DNA of 64,000 bases from Mesorhizobium sp. SCN 65-20 (GTDB lineage Bacteria > Pseudomonadota > Alphaproteobacteria > Rhizobiales > Rhizobiaceae), in assembly GCA_001724355.1 (NCBI GenBank), contig MEEF01000001.1:1-64000 (forward strand), given 5' to 3'. The position numbers and the translations under genes are program-made. Shown here one piece after another: positions 8,210-17,593 of this stretch; position 1 is the first letter of the stretch, and each line of letters starts with the position of its first letter. The notes beneath the pieces are model-generated. The model worked only from the letters and a program-made list of their open reading frames with translations, was not told the DNA's origin and did not search any database.

Positions 8210-9862
8210 TCAGGCAGCCAGCTTGCCTTCGAGCGCCTTGCGGATCAATTCGCGTGTCTCTGCGATGCCGTAGAGTGCGGCGAACGAGCCGAAGCGCGGG
8301 CCGCGTTCCTGGCCGATGAGCACTTGGTAGATCATCTGGAAGAAGGCGACGGACACGCCGGGGCCGCCTTCCGGGCTCTGCTTCGAATGATCCTGGTAGC
8401 GCTCGATCTGGCGGGCGACGTTGAGCGAGGCGTTCTGGATAGCCTCCCCATCCGAGCCCGCCGGAAGTGCTGCGAGCGCCTGCTCGAGGGCAGCGAGTGC
8501 CTCGCGCTCGACATCGTCGGGCGCGCGGAACACCTTCGTCGGCTTCACGAAGTCGTCGAAGTAACGGACGGCATAGCCGGTCAGCTTGTCGAGTTCGGGG
8601 TGCGTCTCGGGCGTCACGCCGGGAGCGTGGCGCGAGATGAAGCCCCACAGCACGCTCTTGTCATGTGCATTGGAGGCGCTGACGAGGTTGAGCAGCAGCG
8701 AGAACGGCACCGGCAGGTCGATAACAGGCGGGTTGCCGTTGTGCATGTGCCAGACCGGGTTGCCCAGGCGGTTCTTCCAGTCCTGCTTCGGGTAGGCGGC
8801 GAGGAAGCTGTAATACTCGTCGACCGCCTTGGGGATGACGTCGAAGTAGAGCTTCTTGGCCTGGCGCGGGCGCTGGAACATGTAGAGCCCGAGGCTCTCG
8901 GTCGGCGCGTAGGTCAGCCACTCGTCGATGGTCAGGCCGTTGCCCTTGGACTTAGAGATCTTCTGGCCGTTCTCGTCGAGGAACAGCTCGTAGACGAAAT
9001 GCTCGGGTGCGCGGCCGCCGAGGATGACGCAGATGCGGTCGTAGATCGCCGCATTGGTCTGGTGGTCCTTGCCGAACATCTCGAAGTCGACGTCGAGAGC
9101 CGCCCAGCGCATGCCGAAGTCGGGTTTCCACTGCAGCTTGACCCGCCCCCCGGTGACCGACAGCGTGGTCTCGGCGCCGTCCTCGTCGTCGAAGGTGATG
9201 GTGCCGGCCTTGGCGTCTACATTCTTCATCGGCACGTAGAGCACGCGGCCGCTCTTGGGCGAGATCGGCAGGAACGGGCTGTAGGTCGCCTGACGCTCTT
9301 CGCCCAGCGTCGGCAGCATCACCTTCATGATGTCGTCGTACTTCTCCGCCGCCTTGAGCAGCATCGCGTCGAACTTGCCCGACTTGTAGTAGTCGGTGGC
9401 GCTGGCGAATTCGTAGTCGAAGCCGAAGGTGTCGAGGAAGCGGCGCAGCATCGCGTTGTTGTGGTGGCCGAAGCTCTCGTAGTCGCCGCCGAACGGGTTC
9501 GGCACCGAGGTCAGCGGCATGTGCAGATACGGCTCGAGGGCGGCGCGGTCCGGCACGTTTTCGGGGATCTTGCGCATCCCGTCCATGTCGTCGGAGAAGC
9601 ACAGCAGCCTGGTCTTGACCTTGCCCTCGGTCAGCACGTGGAAGGCATGGCGCACCATGGTGGTGCGCGCCACCTCGCCGAAGGTGCCGATGTGCGGGAG
9701 GCCCGACGGGCCGTAGCCGGTCTCGAACAGCACCGTCTCGGGCAGTCCGGTTGTCTTGTAGCGCTCGACGATTTTCTTGGCTTCCTCGAACGGCCAGGCT
9801 TTGCTTTCGGCTGCGGCCGCCAGGAGTTCGGGGTTGAGATCGATCATGTTTGATCTCGTCAT
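8210..9862 (-). CDS. lysK: Lysyl-tRNA synthetase, class I
   Basis: A 550-residue class I lysyl-tRNA synthetase, the archaeal-type enzyme that replaces class II LysS in most alphaproteobacteria. The HIGH-equivalent motif is [19 protein letters not shown] near residue 50, and the KMSKS-equivalent is [12 protein letters not shown] near residue 300. These motifs in a 550-residue protein are diagnostic. It activates lysine with ATP and charges tRNA-Lys. I chose ATG at 9862 because AAGGG lies about 8 nt upstream; an ATG five codons later lacks a ribosome-binding site. The GNAT gene follows in the same transcript. Confidence 0.95.
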   Translation of the reverse strand: MTRSNMIDLNPELLAAAAESKAWPFEEAKKIVERYKTTGLPETVLFETGYGPSGLPHIGTFGEVARTTMVRHAFHVLTEGKVKTRLLCFSDDMDGMRKIPENVPDRAALEPYLHMPLTSVPNPFGGDYESFGHHNNAMLRRFLDTFGFDYEFASATDYYKSGKFDAMLLKAAEKYDDIMKVMLPTLGEERQATYSPFLPISPKSGRVLYVPMKNVDAKAGTITFDDEDGAETTLSVTGGRVKLQWKPDFGMRWAALDVDFEMFGKDHQTNAAIYDRICVILGGRAPEHFVYELFLDENGQKISKSKGNGLTIDEWLTYAPTESLGLYMFQRPRQAKKLYFDVIPKAVDEYYSFLAAYPKQDWKNRLGNPVWHMHNGNPPVIDLPVPFSLLLNLVSASNAHDKSVLWGFISRHAPGVTPETHPELDKLTGYAVRYFDDFVKPTKVFRAPDDVEREALAALEQALAALPAGSDGEAIQNASLNVARQIERYQDHSKQSPEGGPGVSVAFFQMIYQVLIGQERGPRFGSFAALYGIAETRELIRKALEGKLAA

Positions 9863-10015
9863 GTCGAGAGCCCTTTTCGTTGGGCGGATTTTCCGCCGAA
9901 GACGGCCATGCTCTATGCGCGCATACCGCGGGCGTCAACGATTGCGGGCATTTTTCATTGCGGCGGGCCTTTGGCATTTCTAAGTTCTGCGGGCATTCAA
10001 CCTCTGGAGAATTCA

Positions 10016-10429
10016 ATGCCCTTGCCGACCGCCCATGAGGCGCTGATCCATCTGATGGTCATCACCTCCGCTTCCGATCGCGACATGACCGACGTCGAGC
10101 TCGCGCGCATCGGCGAGGTGGTGCGCACCTGGCCGATCTTCATGGATTTCGACGAAAAGCGCCTGATTAGCGTGGCCCAGGAGTGCCAGGAGCTGCTGCA
10201 TGCGGAGTCCGGGCTCGAGGGTGTATTGGAATTCGCCCGCCGGGCGATCCCGGAGCGGCTCCACGAAACCGCCTATGCGGCGGCATTCGAAGTTGCCTCG
10301 GTCGATCTCGAAATGCGCATGGAAGAGCTGCGCGTCCTGCAGCTGCTGCGCAAGCATCTCAGTGTCGATGCCCTGACGATCGCGGCGATCGAGCGGGCGA
10401 CCAAGGCCCGCCACCGCACGCTGACCTGA
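10016..10429 (+). CDS. TerB-like (tellurite resistance TerB family) protein
   Basis: A 137-residue, helical, acidic protein that starts MPLPTAHEALIHLMVITSASDRDMTDVELARIG in pieces visible at 10016 onward, and resembles the TerB/DjlA N-terminal fold with its conserved acidic residues after the first helix (SDRDMTDVEL). TerB-fold proteins are thought to sense metals or membrane stress, and no ter operon is nearby, so a tellurite role is not implied. GGAGA at 10005-10009 gives good spacing to the ATG. A longer upstream frame exists but lacks family-like sequence. It converges with the solute-binding-protein gene, leaving a 2-nt gap. Confidence 0.72.
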   Translation: MPLPTAHEALIHLMVITSASDRDMTDVELARIGEVVRTWPIFMDFDEKRLISVAQECQELLHAESGLEGVLEFARRAIPERLHETAYAAAFEVASVDLEMRMEELRVLQLLRKHLSVDALTIAAIERATKARHRTLT

Positions 10430-10431
10430 GC

Positions 10432-11271
10432 TTAGTAGAAGCTCACCGGGAAATAGCGCAGATAGAGTTCGGCGAAGATACCCTTCGCCGATATCTCGTG
10501 CAGGGCGTAGTCGAAGGCGGCCGCGAGATCGGGCTCGCCGGGCTTGGCGGCGATCGCGAGGCCAGTGCCGAGATATTCCGGCGCCAGATAAGGCCCGCCG
10601 GCAAAGCGGCAGCAGGCGGCGGCGTCCGTGCCGGCAAGCCAGAACGACTGGCGCATGCCGTCACCGAACACGGCATCGGTCTTGCCGTCCTTGAGATCGC
10701 CGTACAGCCATTCCGGCTTCGTGTAGGTGACGACCTGAACTCCGCCGAAATAGTCGCGCAACACACGCTCGTGGGCGGACCCGGCCATGACCCCCACGCG
10801 TTTGCCCTGGAGCTTGTCGACCACGGGCTCGGTGACGGCTTGTGCCTTCTTCATGATGAAGCGGGCCGGAAACTGCAGATAGGACCGTGAGAATGCGTAT
10901 TTCTCGCGGTTCTCGGCCGTCGCTGGCACCCCTGCGATCAGCGCCTCGCCATCGCCGGCGTTGAGGGCCGCGTCTAGCTCGGCCCAGGGCAGCGCCTGGA
11001 TCTGGCATTTCTCCGGGACGCCGAGTTCGGCACAGATGGCTCGCGCCAGATCGACGTGAAAACCGGACAGCCGGCCGTTCTTGTCGATGAAGTTGAACGG
11101 CGGGAAATCGGTGGTCGTCAGGAAGCGAAGCCGCGGCAGGGCGGAGAGGTCAGGCTTCGGCAGGCGCTCCTTCACGTCCCAGAGCACCGGCACCTGCGGC
11201 TGGGCCGTGGCGGGCGCGGACAAGGCAGCCAGCGACATGGCGATTGCGAGCGTAAGCGGCCCCAGTTTCAT
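10432..11271 (-). CDS. Periplasmic solute-binding protein, amino-acid type (family 3), orphan
   Basis: A 279-residue protein with an N-terminal signal peptide (KLGPLTLAIAMSLAALSAPATA) and the family 3 binding fold: FLTTTDFPPFNFIDKNGRLSGFHVDLARAIC, then QALPWAELDAALNAGDGEALIAG. The ATG at 11271 has GGAG upstream with good spacing; a start at 11310 would put 13 extra residues before the signal peptide. No permease or ATPase is adjacent, so it must share a transporter encoded elsewhere or act as a sensor. Two further unaccompanied binding proteins occur in this window (25387, 44473). Confidence 0.85.
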   Translation of the reverse strand: MKLGPLTLAIAMSLAALSAPATAQPQVPVLWDVKERLPKPDLSALPRLRFLTTTDFPPFNFIDKNGRLSGFHVDLARAICAELGVPEKCQIQALPWAELDAALNAGDGEALIAGVPATAENREKYAFSRSYLQFPARFIMKKAQAVTEPVVDKLQGKRVGVMAGSAHERVLRDYFGGVQVVTYTKPEWLYGDLKDGKTDAVFGDGMRQSFWLAGTDAAACCRFAGGPYLAPEYLGTGLAIAAKPGEPDLAAAFDYALHEISAKGIFAELYLRYFPVSFY

Positions 11272-11608
11272 GTTGAGCTCCGGCCATCCCCTTTGGAATT
11301 CACAGAGCATTAGCGCCGGTCTCGACGCGAGGCAAAGCCATTGTGCGGCTTGGCAGAGTTCGTGTCGGAATGCATATCTGGATATATGTTCCGCCTATAC
11401 TTTCACCCGTTCGGGGCATGGCGCCTGCCAAAACGATGTGCATAGATGCGCACGGGGATTGCAGCATTGGGGGTGTTGCAATGGCACTGGGCCAGTCGCC
11501 GCGGGGAGGGCACGCGAGAGCGTGTGGGTCGCATATCGCGACCGGTGGGGAATGGTTCGACTATCGTTGTAGTATCCAAATTTGCGGCTCGCAGGCCGTG
11601 GGTGCGTG
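11272..11608. other. Intergenic region with an inverted repeat at 11527-11543
   Basis: 337 bases without a supported gene, between two divergent genes. It contains an A+T-richer stretch near 11370-11400 and a perfect inverted repeat, GGTCGC (11527-11532) and GCGACC (11538-11543) around ATATC, about 65 nt before the glycosyltransferase ATG. The repeat could be an operator. No convincing -35/-10 pair was found. Confidence 0.4.
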
Positions 11609-13549
11609 ATGGTTGCGGACCTTGGTCAGGCAACCATCCGCCCCTCTTTTTTTGTCGGGAACGAGCCCGAGCCTCATCAATTCGATGCTGCTAACGGCAA
11701 TGCTCCAGCGCTCTCCGGCTGGGCACTGCATGACGAATCCCGCCTGCGACACGTTCTTGATCGTCTTGGCATTCCGCTGATGCAAAGGTTGCGGCTGGCA
11801 TCGTGCGCTGCATTCCACAGCACCAGCTTGCAGTCCGAGCTGTTGGCTTCGGGAGAGGTCGAGGAAAGAGCCTATTTTGCGCAGATGGCGCGGGAAGTGG
11901 GCGTCGGGTTTCGGGAAAATATCGATCCGCGCCGCCTGGTGTTCGTTGACGACGAAGCCTGCGTAGAAATGCTGGGCGAACGGGATGGGGTGCTCGCTGC
12001 GCGCTATCTCGACGATGCTGGACAACTCACCTACTTGGTCGCGCCCAATCAGCCGGGTTGGGGCAGCATAGCCCGCCGTGACGATCGCGAGATGAAGCGC
12101 CGCCTGAAGGTCGTGGCCCCTTCGGCGCTGCGGGCCGCGCTCATAGCGCGCTCGCGTCGGGCGCTTACCCGGGAAGCGCAAGGTGGGCTGTTGGCAAGTC
12201 GGCCGGAGTGCTCTGCCCGCGATGTCGTCTGGCCCTGGCAGGCATACGGGCTCGGCATGCTGACCTCGCTCGCGCTAATCTCGCTTGCCCTGGTGCCGGG
12301 GCTCCTGTTTGTCCTCATTCATTTCCTTACGGTCAGCTTCTTCATCGCGTGCTCGGTGCTCCGCGCGGTTGCGGCGATACGTCTGCCGAAAATGGCGTCG
12401 GCGCCGGTGTCATTGCCGCTTTCTCCGGATGTCCCTGTTTATTCGGTGCTCGTCGCGCTGTACCGCGAGGCAGAGGTGGTGCCGGAACTGCTCGTAGCTC
12501 TCGGCAAGCTGCAGTGGCCGCGCAGCAAACTCGAAATCGAGCTCGTCTGCGAGGAGGACGACACGGAGACCATCGCCGCCGTCAATACCCTCCAGTTGCA
12601 CCCCTGCGTGGAATTGGTGCTGGTTCCACCGTCGCTCCCCCGTACGAAGCCGAAGGCGCTTGCCTACGCGTTGCCGCTGACGAGGGGACAACTGGTGGTG
12701 CTCTACGATGCGGAGGACAGGCCGCATCCGATGCAACTCGCCGAGGCGCTGCAACGGTTCAACGAAGCGGGCCCCGAACTCGCCTGCCTGCAGGCGCCGC
12801 TCGAGGTATCCAATCGTCGTGCCAACATGATCGCCAACATGTTCGGGTTCGAGTATGCGGCGCTGTTCCGGGGCCTGCTGCCCTGGCTCGCCCACAGCCG
12901 CCTGATGCTACCGCTCGGCGGCACTTCGAACCATTTCCGGCGGGAGGCGTTGCAGGCGGTCGGCGGCTGGGACCCCTACAACGTCACCGAGGACGCCGAC
13001 CTGGGCGTTCGCCTTGCCAGGCGCGGCTATCGCTGCGAGACGCTGCAATGCGCCACGCGGGAAGACGCGCCGGAAGACCTCGCGACCTGGCACCAACAGC
13101 GCGTTCGCTGGTTCAAGGGCTGGATGCAGACCTGGCTTGTGCACATGCGGCAGCCGCGGGCGCTGGCCCGCGAACTGTCGCCTGCAACCTTTGCCGTCAC
13201 CCAGATCCTTGTGGTTGGTATGGTCCTGTCGTCCCTCCTGCATGCGCTGCTGCTGATCATGGTGGCCGGCCTGGCGATCGAGCTGGCATCCGGGTTTTCG
13301 TTCGGCCTATGGCAGACGCCACTGCTGGTGCTCGACCTGATCAGCATCTTCCTGGGCTACGCATCCTTCCTGCTCCTGGGCTGGGTCGTGCTCCGCCCGA
13401 GCGACAGGAAAGGGTTCTGGAAGGTCGTTCTGTTTACGCCGATCTATTGGGTCATGTTGTCGGGCGCCGCGTGGTGCGCGCTCGTGGATCTCATCCGGCG
13501 CCCACACCACTGGGCAAAGACGCCGCATCGCAGGGCGCGAGCGCTCTGA
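11609..13549 (+). CDS. Large membrane glycosyltransferase, family 2, with N-terminal MshEN-like region
   Basis: A 646-residue protein in three parts. Residues about 25-190 are a soluble region with a stretch (LQSELLASGEVEERAYFAQMA) resembling the GspE/MshE N-terminal domain. Two membrane helices follow (about 215-265). The glycosyltransferase domain holds the nucleotide-sugar/metal motif YDAED (D367, D370), T460-E461-D462 as catalytic base region, and QQRVRW (496-501) as the acceptor-binding motif of processive enzymes. The last 120 residues have three or more membrane helices. It probably polymerises or transfers sugars at the inner membrane, as in NfrB/BcsA-like proteins. No polysaccharide genes flank it. 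The ATG at 11609 has no clear Shine-Dalgarno; in-frame GTG 11606 and TTG 11582 are alternatives. Confidence 0.82.
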   Translation: MVADLGQATIRPSFFVGNEPEPHQFDAANGNAPALSGWALHDESRLRHVLDRLGIPLMQRLRLASCAAFHSTSLQSELLASGEVEERAYFAQMAREVGVGFRENIDPRRLVFVDDEACVEMLGERDGVLAARYLDDAGQLTYLVAPNQPGWGSIARRDDREMKRRLKVVAPSALRAALIARSRRALTREAQGGLLASRPECSARDVVWPWQAYGLGMLTSLALISLALVPGLLFVLIHFLTVSFFIACSVLRAVAAIRLPKMASAPVSLPLSPDVPVYSVLVALYREAEVVPELLVALGKLQWPRSKLEIELVCEEDDTETIAAVNTLQLHPCVELVLVPPSLPRTKPKALAYALPLTRGQLVVLYDAEDRPHPMQLAEALQRFNEAGPELACLQAPLEVSNRRANMIANMFGFEYAALFRGLLPWLAHSRLMLPLGGTSNHFRREALQAVGGWDPYNVTEDADLGVRLARRGYRCETLQCATREDAPEDLATWHQQRVRWFKGWMQTWLVHMRQPRALARELSPATFAVTQILVVGMVLSSLLHALLLIMVAGLAIELASGFSFGLWQTPLLVLDLISIFLGYASFLLLGWVVLRPSDRKGFWKVVLFTPIYWVMLSGAAWCALVDLIRRPHHWAKTPHRRARAL

Positions 13550-13745
13550 TCCGGGCCAGCTTGTCGCCACAAAGGTAGTTGCCCCGGCTTCTGCCGTCCG
13601 CGTTGTTCGTCTCCCCCTCCCTATCCCCTTTTCATCGAGCCGGCAGCTTTGCAGCAATGCGAAGCATGCTATTGGGTGGCTGCAAGGCGGTCCCCAGGCC
13701 AGATCCAGGTCTTGGGCCGCGGACGCTGCAGCGGCGGAACTATGG

Positions 13746-15023
13746 ATGGCTGAGACCAGCACGCATACAAGGGCGAAGCGCACGGCGAAACTCAGCGCTG
13801 GCCGCCTCTATCAGAACCGGTGGATGCTGGCCGCGGGCGTGATCGCCGTGCTCGCCATGCATGTCGCGGGCTACCGATCGGTACCCTTCACCGCAATGGT
13901 GATCGGCGCGCTGGCGCTGTTTGCCCTGGTCGCGCCCCGAACACCTGCGGCACGCAGGCTGGCCGACGAGGCCGCCCGCACCGAACGATCGCCGCTGGAC
14001 AGGCTGTCCGGCGAGAAACTCGCGGCTGCCGTTGCCGATCCGCTCATCATTTTCGACCGCGACGGCATGGTGGTCCACGCCAACGAAGCGGCGCAATCGG
14101 CCTTCGGCGCGATCCCGCCCGACCTGCCGTTGCTGCTCAAGTTTCGCGCACCCGAGATGCAGAGCCTCATCGAGGCCGTCCTGGGCGGAGAAGGCAACGG
14201 ACACGCCACCGATTATGTCGAGCGCGTGCCTTTCGAGCGCGTCTATCGCGTCACCGGCTCCGCGGTCGGACGCGGCACCGGGCTTTTCGTGCTTGCCTTC
14301 AGGGACCAGAGCGAGGCGCGACGCATCGACAGGATGCGTGCCGACTTCATCGCCAACGCCAGCCACGAGTTGCGCACCCCGCTTGCGTCGATCGCCGGCT
14401 TCGTCGAGACGCTGCGCGGTCCTGCCCGCAACGATCCGAACGCGCGCGACCAGTTCCTGCAAATCATGCAGAACCAGACGGGCCGGATGGCGCGCCTGAT
14501 CGACGATCTGCTGTCGCTGTCGCGGCTGGAAATGAAGCCTTACCTGAAGCCAGGGGCGCGGGTCGACCTGCGGCAGACCGTCGAGGCCGTGATCGCCTCG
14601 CTGGCGCCGCTCGCCGCCGAGACGGGAGTGGTGGTCGAACGCGACTTCGCGGAGGGGCCTTTCGAGGTGCATGGCGACCGCGACGAACTGTTCCAGGTGG
14701 TGCAGAACCTGCTTGAGAATGCCTGTAAGTACGGCCAGTCCGGCGGTCGCGTAATCGTCTCGATGCGGCGGACCGTCGGCGAGGGCGAGCCCGAGGTCGA
14801 AGTGAGTGTCCGCGACTTCGGCCCCGGTATTCCCGCCGAGCACATTCCGCGCGTCACCGAGCGCTTCTACCGCGTGGATGTGGAGACGAGCCGAGCCCAC
14901 AAGGGCACCGGTCTCGGCCTGTCCATCGTCAAGCACATATTGAGCCGGCACAACGGCCGTCTGTCGATCAAGTCGGAACTCGGCCAGGGTTCGGCCTTTA
15001 CGGTGCACTTGCCTTTGCGCTGA
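13746..15023 (+). CDS. phoR: Phosphate regulon sensor histidine kinase
   Basis: A 425-residue kinase. Two N-terminal membrane helices (about residues 27-62, YQNRWMLAAGVIAVLAM and PFTAMVIGALALFALV) are followed by a PAS region (about 95-190, DPLIIFDRDGMVVHANEAA). The phospho-acceptor is H207 in NASHELRTPLASI, and the ATPase domain has the N-box ENACKYG, DFGPGIP and GTGLGLSIVKH. This short two-helix plus PAS layout and the adjacent phoU identify it as PhoR, which phosphorylates PhoB when phosphate is scarce. phoB is not seen here. There is no clear ribosome-binding site. In most rhizobia pstSCAB lies between phoR and phoU; here they are only 114 nt apart. Confidence 0.87.
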   Translation: MAETSTHTRAKRTAKLSAGRLYQNRWMLAAGVIAVLAMHVAGYRSVPFTAMVIGALALFALVAPRTPAARRLADEAARTERSPLDRLSGEKLAAAVADPLIIFDRDGMVVHANEAAQSAFGAIPPDLPLLLKFRAPEMQSLIEAVLGGEGNGHATDYVERVPFERVYRVTGSAVGRGTGLFVLAFRDQSEARRIDRMRADFIANASHELRTPLASIAGFVETLRGPARNDPNARDQFLQIMQNQTGRMARLIDDLLSLSRLEMKPYLKPGARVDLRQTVEAVIASLAPLAAETGVVVERDFAEGPFEVHGDRDELFQVVQNLLENACKYGQSGGRVIVSMRRTVGEGEPEVEVSVRDFGPGIPAEHIPRVTERFYRVDVETSRAHKGTGLGLSIVKHILSRHNGRLSIKSELGQGSAFTVHLPLR

Positions 15024-15063
15024 GCCGGCAAAATGTGCTGGCCGGGCCGGGCGTTTCTTTTTT

Positions 15064-15081
15064 CTGTCATCAGGCTAGCTT
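15064..15081 (+). promoter_or_regulatory. Possible PHO box upstream of phoU
   Basis: CTGTCAT at 15064-15070 is an exact match to the PhoB half-site. Four bases later CTAGCTT (15075-15081) matches it at 4 of 7 positions. The 7-4-7 geometry and location 57 nt before phoU fit a PhoB site, but the second half is weak. Confidence 0.35.
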
Positions 15082-15137
15082 AGGCTTTCGATTTCAGAAG
15101 CCGATTCATCCGAACCTTTAGGAGGTCCAGAGCAGAT

Positions 15138-15863
15138 ATGCAGTCCGTTCACATCGTCAGCGCCTATGACGAGGAACTGAAGTTCCTCGCCCGCAAGATT
15201 GCGGCCATGGGCGGCCAGGCCGAACGCATGGTCGATCAGGCGGTTGCCGCCCTGGTCAATGGCGATCCCGAACTCGGGCAGCGGGTGATCGCCGACGATG
15301 CGCAGCTCGACGACGCCGAGCGTGAGATCGACGACAAGGCCATCCTCATCATCGCCCGCCGCCAGCCGATGGCGAAGGACCTGAGGGAAGTCATCGGCGC
15401 CATCCGCATATCCGCCGATCTCGAACGGGTCGGCGATCTCGGCAAGAACATTGCCAAGCGGGTGTCCGCCGTTGCCGAGGGACGCCAGCCGAACAGCCTG
15501 TTCCGCGGGTTGCAGGCGCTGGCCGAACTGGCGCTGACGCAGCTCAAGGAGGTGCTGGACGTCTATGCCTCGCGTTCGGTGGAGAAGATCGGTTTCGTTC
15601 GCGACAGGGACGAGCAGATCGACGCCATGTACACCTCGCTGTTCCGCGAGCTGTTGACCTACATGATGGAAGACCCGCGCAACATCACGCCGTGCACCCA
15701 TCTGCTGTTCGTCGCCAAGAACATCGAGCGCATCGGCGACCACGCGACCAACATCGCCGAGACGATCTACTACATCGTCACCGGCGAGCAGATGCCGCCG
15801 GAGCGGCCGAAGGAAGACGAGAGCCACCGCGTGACGGTGTCCGGCGGAGCCAATCCCGCCTGA
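15138..15863 (+). CDS. phoU: Phosphate signalling complex protein PhoU
   Basis: A 241-residue all-helical protein made of two similar three-helix repeats. It contains the metal-binding PhoU signatures ERVGDLGKNIAKR (first repeat) and NIERIGDHATNIAETIYY (second repeat), with conserved acidic residues that bind a metal cluster. PhoU links the PstSCAB transporter to PhoR and keeps PhoR in phosphatase mode when phosphate is plentiful. AGGAGG at 15119-15124 is 13 nt before the ATG, which is long but is the best site. phoR is upstream and corA downstream; neither pst genes nor phoB are present. Confidence 0.94.
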   Translation: MQSVHIVSAYDEELKFLARKIAAMGGQAERMVDQAVAALVNGDPELGQRVIADDAQLDDAEREIDDKAILIIARRQPMAKDLREVIGAIRISADLERVGDLGKNIAKRVSAVAEGRQPNSLFRGLQALAELALTQLKEVLDVYASRSVEKIGFVRDRDEQIDAMYTSLFRELLTYMMEDPRNITPCTHLLFVAKNIERIGDHATNIAETIYYIVTGEQMPPERPKEDESHRVTVSGGANPA

Positions 15864-15950
15864 GCCCGCTCAAGCAGGCTCTTCTACCCTTGCCGGTCGG
15901 GGTCTAGACTATATCTCCAAGTGAGTGGTCCCGATCGAGCCGGGTGTGCC

Positions 15951-16964
15951 ATGACCGAGCTTGCCAGGAAGTTCGACAAGAGCCCAGAACTGGAAAGCGG
16001 CGTCGTCGCCTCCAGTGTCTACTTCGAAGGCCGGCGCGTCGCCGACATCTCCATAGAGGAGGCCGGCGCCTGGGCCGGCAAGGAAGGGCACGTCGTCTGG
16101 ATCGGGCTGCTCGAGCCTAGCCGTGAACTGCTGCTGCGCGTGCAGCGGCAGTTCCGCCTTCACGACCTCGCCATCGAGGATGCCGAGAACCCGCACCAGC
16201 GCCCGAAGATCGAGCAGTACGGCGACACGCTGTTCATCGTCGCCCGCACCGCGCAACTGGTGCAGGGGAGGGTCGACTTCGGCGAAACCCATCTGTTTCT
16301 GGGCAAGGGCTATCTCGTCAGTGTAAGGCACGGCGTCTCGACGTCCTACGCTGCCGTCCGCCAGCACTGGGAAACCTGCCCGACCGCTCTCGCGAAGGGC
16401 GAGGACTTCATCCTCTATGCGATCCTCGATTTCATCGTCGACAACTACATGCCGGTGCTTGAGCAGATCGAGGAGGAGGTCGATGCGATCGAGGATGGCG
16501 TTCTGGCGCGGCCGATGACCTCCAAGGACATCGAGCGGTTGTACATGCTCCGTCGCGATCTATTGCGCCTGCGCAACGCCGCGGGGCCCCTGGTCGAGGT
16601 GTGCAGGCGCCTGACCAGCGCCGACCTGCCGCAGTTGCGGCCGGCCATGCACCCGCTCTTCAGGGATGTCACCGATCACATCCGCACGGTGCTGGAGAAG
16701 GTGGACAATCTGCGCGAGGTGCTGGCTTTCGCCTTCGAGGCCAGCCTGCTCGTGGGCCAAAGCCAGGAGACAGCCATCGCCAAGAAGCTCGCCTCCTGGG
16801 CGGCCATACTGGCGGTCCCGACCGCGCTTGCCGGCATCTACGGCATGAACTTCTCGGACATGCCCGAGTTGCAGTTCGCCTACGGCTATCCCGCCGTGCT
16901 GGTGACCATCGTCGCCGTCTGCTCGGTGCTGTACTGGCGGTTCAAGAAGAACGGCTGGTTGTGA
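15951..16964 (+). CDS. corA: CorA-family divalent metal transporter
   Basis: A 337-residue protein with the CorA layout. A large acidic N-terminal cytoplasmic domain contains EIEEEVDAIEDG-like coiled-coil helices. Two C-terminal membrane helices carry the selectivity-filter motif Y-G-M-N-F (AGIYGMNFSDMPE), and a basic tail FKKNGWL ends the protein. It would move Mg2+ (or Co2+/Ni2+) through a pentameric pore. I preferred ATG at 15951; an in-frame GTG at 15921 would add ten residues, and neither start has a strong ribosome-binding site. The gene follows phoU by 87 nt, so linkage to phosphate regulation is possible but unproven. Confidence 0.9.
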   Translation: MTELARKFDKSPELESGVVASSVYFEGRRVADISIEEAGAWAGKEGHVVWIGLLEPSRELLLRVQRQFRLHDLAIEDAENPHQRPKIEQYGDTLFIVARTAQLVQGRVDFGETHLFLGKGYLVSVRHGVSTSYAAVRQHWETCPTALAKGEDFILYAILDFIVDNYMPVLEQIEEEVDAIEDGVLARPMTSKDIERLYMLRRDLLRLRNAAGPLVEVCRRLTSADLPQLRPAMHPLFRDVTDHIRTVLEKVDNLREVLAFAFEASLLVGQSQETAIAKKLASWAAILAVPTALAGIYGMNFSDMPELQFAYGYPAVLVTIVAVCSVLYWRFKKNGWL

Positions 16965-16981
16965 GCGGGGCGTAGCGAGCG

Positions 16982-17016
16982 AAAAAAAGCCCCGTCCGCC
17001 AAAGCGATCCGGGGCT
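16982..17016 (-). terminator. Intrinsic terminator of gcrA
   Basis: On the minus strand AGCCCCG (17016-17010) pairs with CGGGGCT (16994-16988) and is followed by seven T residues. It lies 25 nt after the gcrA stop. Confidence 0.8.
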
Positions 17017-17040
17017 CAGAGAAGGGAATACGGTGTGCGC

Positions 17041-17559
17041 TCAGCGCGCCTTGCGGCGCTCCGAGGCCGGCTGGAAGGCGATCTTGGAGTGATAGCCGCA
17101 GTAGGGCCCGCTTTCGCCGGTTTCGTTGCCGCAAAAGCTGAAGTCTTCGCTCAGCGGATCGCCGTTCGGCCACTTGCAGGTACGCTCGCTCAGCTGAACC
17201 AGCTGCAGGCGGCGCGAGATCGGCACCACGACGTTCGAGACCGGGCGGATGTACTGGCGGGCCACCGGCTCGACCTCGAACTGCGCCTGCAGCGCCGTGG
17301 CGCCGATGGTAGCAGTCACGGTCCGGGTTGCCGTTACGGTGCGCGAAACGGTCTTGGTGGCGGTGGCCGCCTGGGTCGTCTTCTTCTGGCGCGCAGGCGC
17401 AGCCGTGGCGCGGCCCCGGCTCGACAGCTTGAGGCGGTGCACCTTGCCGATGACGGCGTTGCGGTTGACGCCGCCGAGCTGTGCCGCGATCTGGCTGGCG
17501 CTCAGACCCTCCGACCACAGCTTTCTGAGAAGTTCGACCCGCTCGTCAGTCCAGTTCAT
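17041..17559 (-). CDS. gcrA: Global cell-cycle regulator GcrA
   Basis: A 172-residue protein starting MNWTDERVELLRKLWSEG, followed by the GcrA helix-turn-helix ASQIAAQLGGVNRNAVIGKVHRL. The middle is an Ala/Thr-rich linker, and the C-terminal sigma-interacting domain contains CKWPNGDP and FCGNETGESGPYCGYHSKIA. GcrA is the alphaproteobacterial cofactor that loads sigma-70 at promoters carrying methylated GANTC sites and drives S-phase genes. The ATG at 17559 has AGGAG 9 nt upstream; a longer frame to 17631 has no family-like sequence. The upstream region carries four GANTC sites. Confidence 0.94.
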   Translation of the reverse strand: MNWTDERVELLRKLWSEGLSASQIAAQLGGVNRNAVIGKVHRLKLSSRGRATAAPARQKKTTQAATATKTVSRTVTATRTVTATIGATALQAQFEVEPVARQYIRPVSNVVVPISRRLQLVQLSERTCKWPNGDPLSEDFSFCGNETGESGPYCGYHSKIAFQPASERRKAR

Positions 17560-17593
17560 GAGACCGTACTCCTGATTTGGCGCGCAGAATTCG

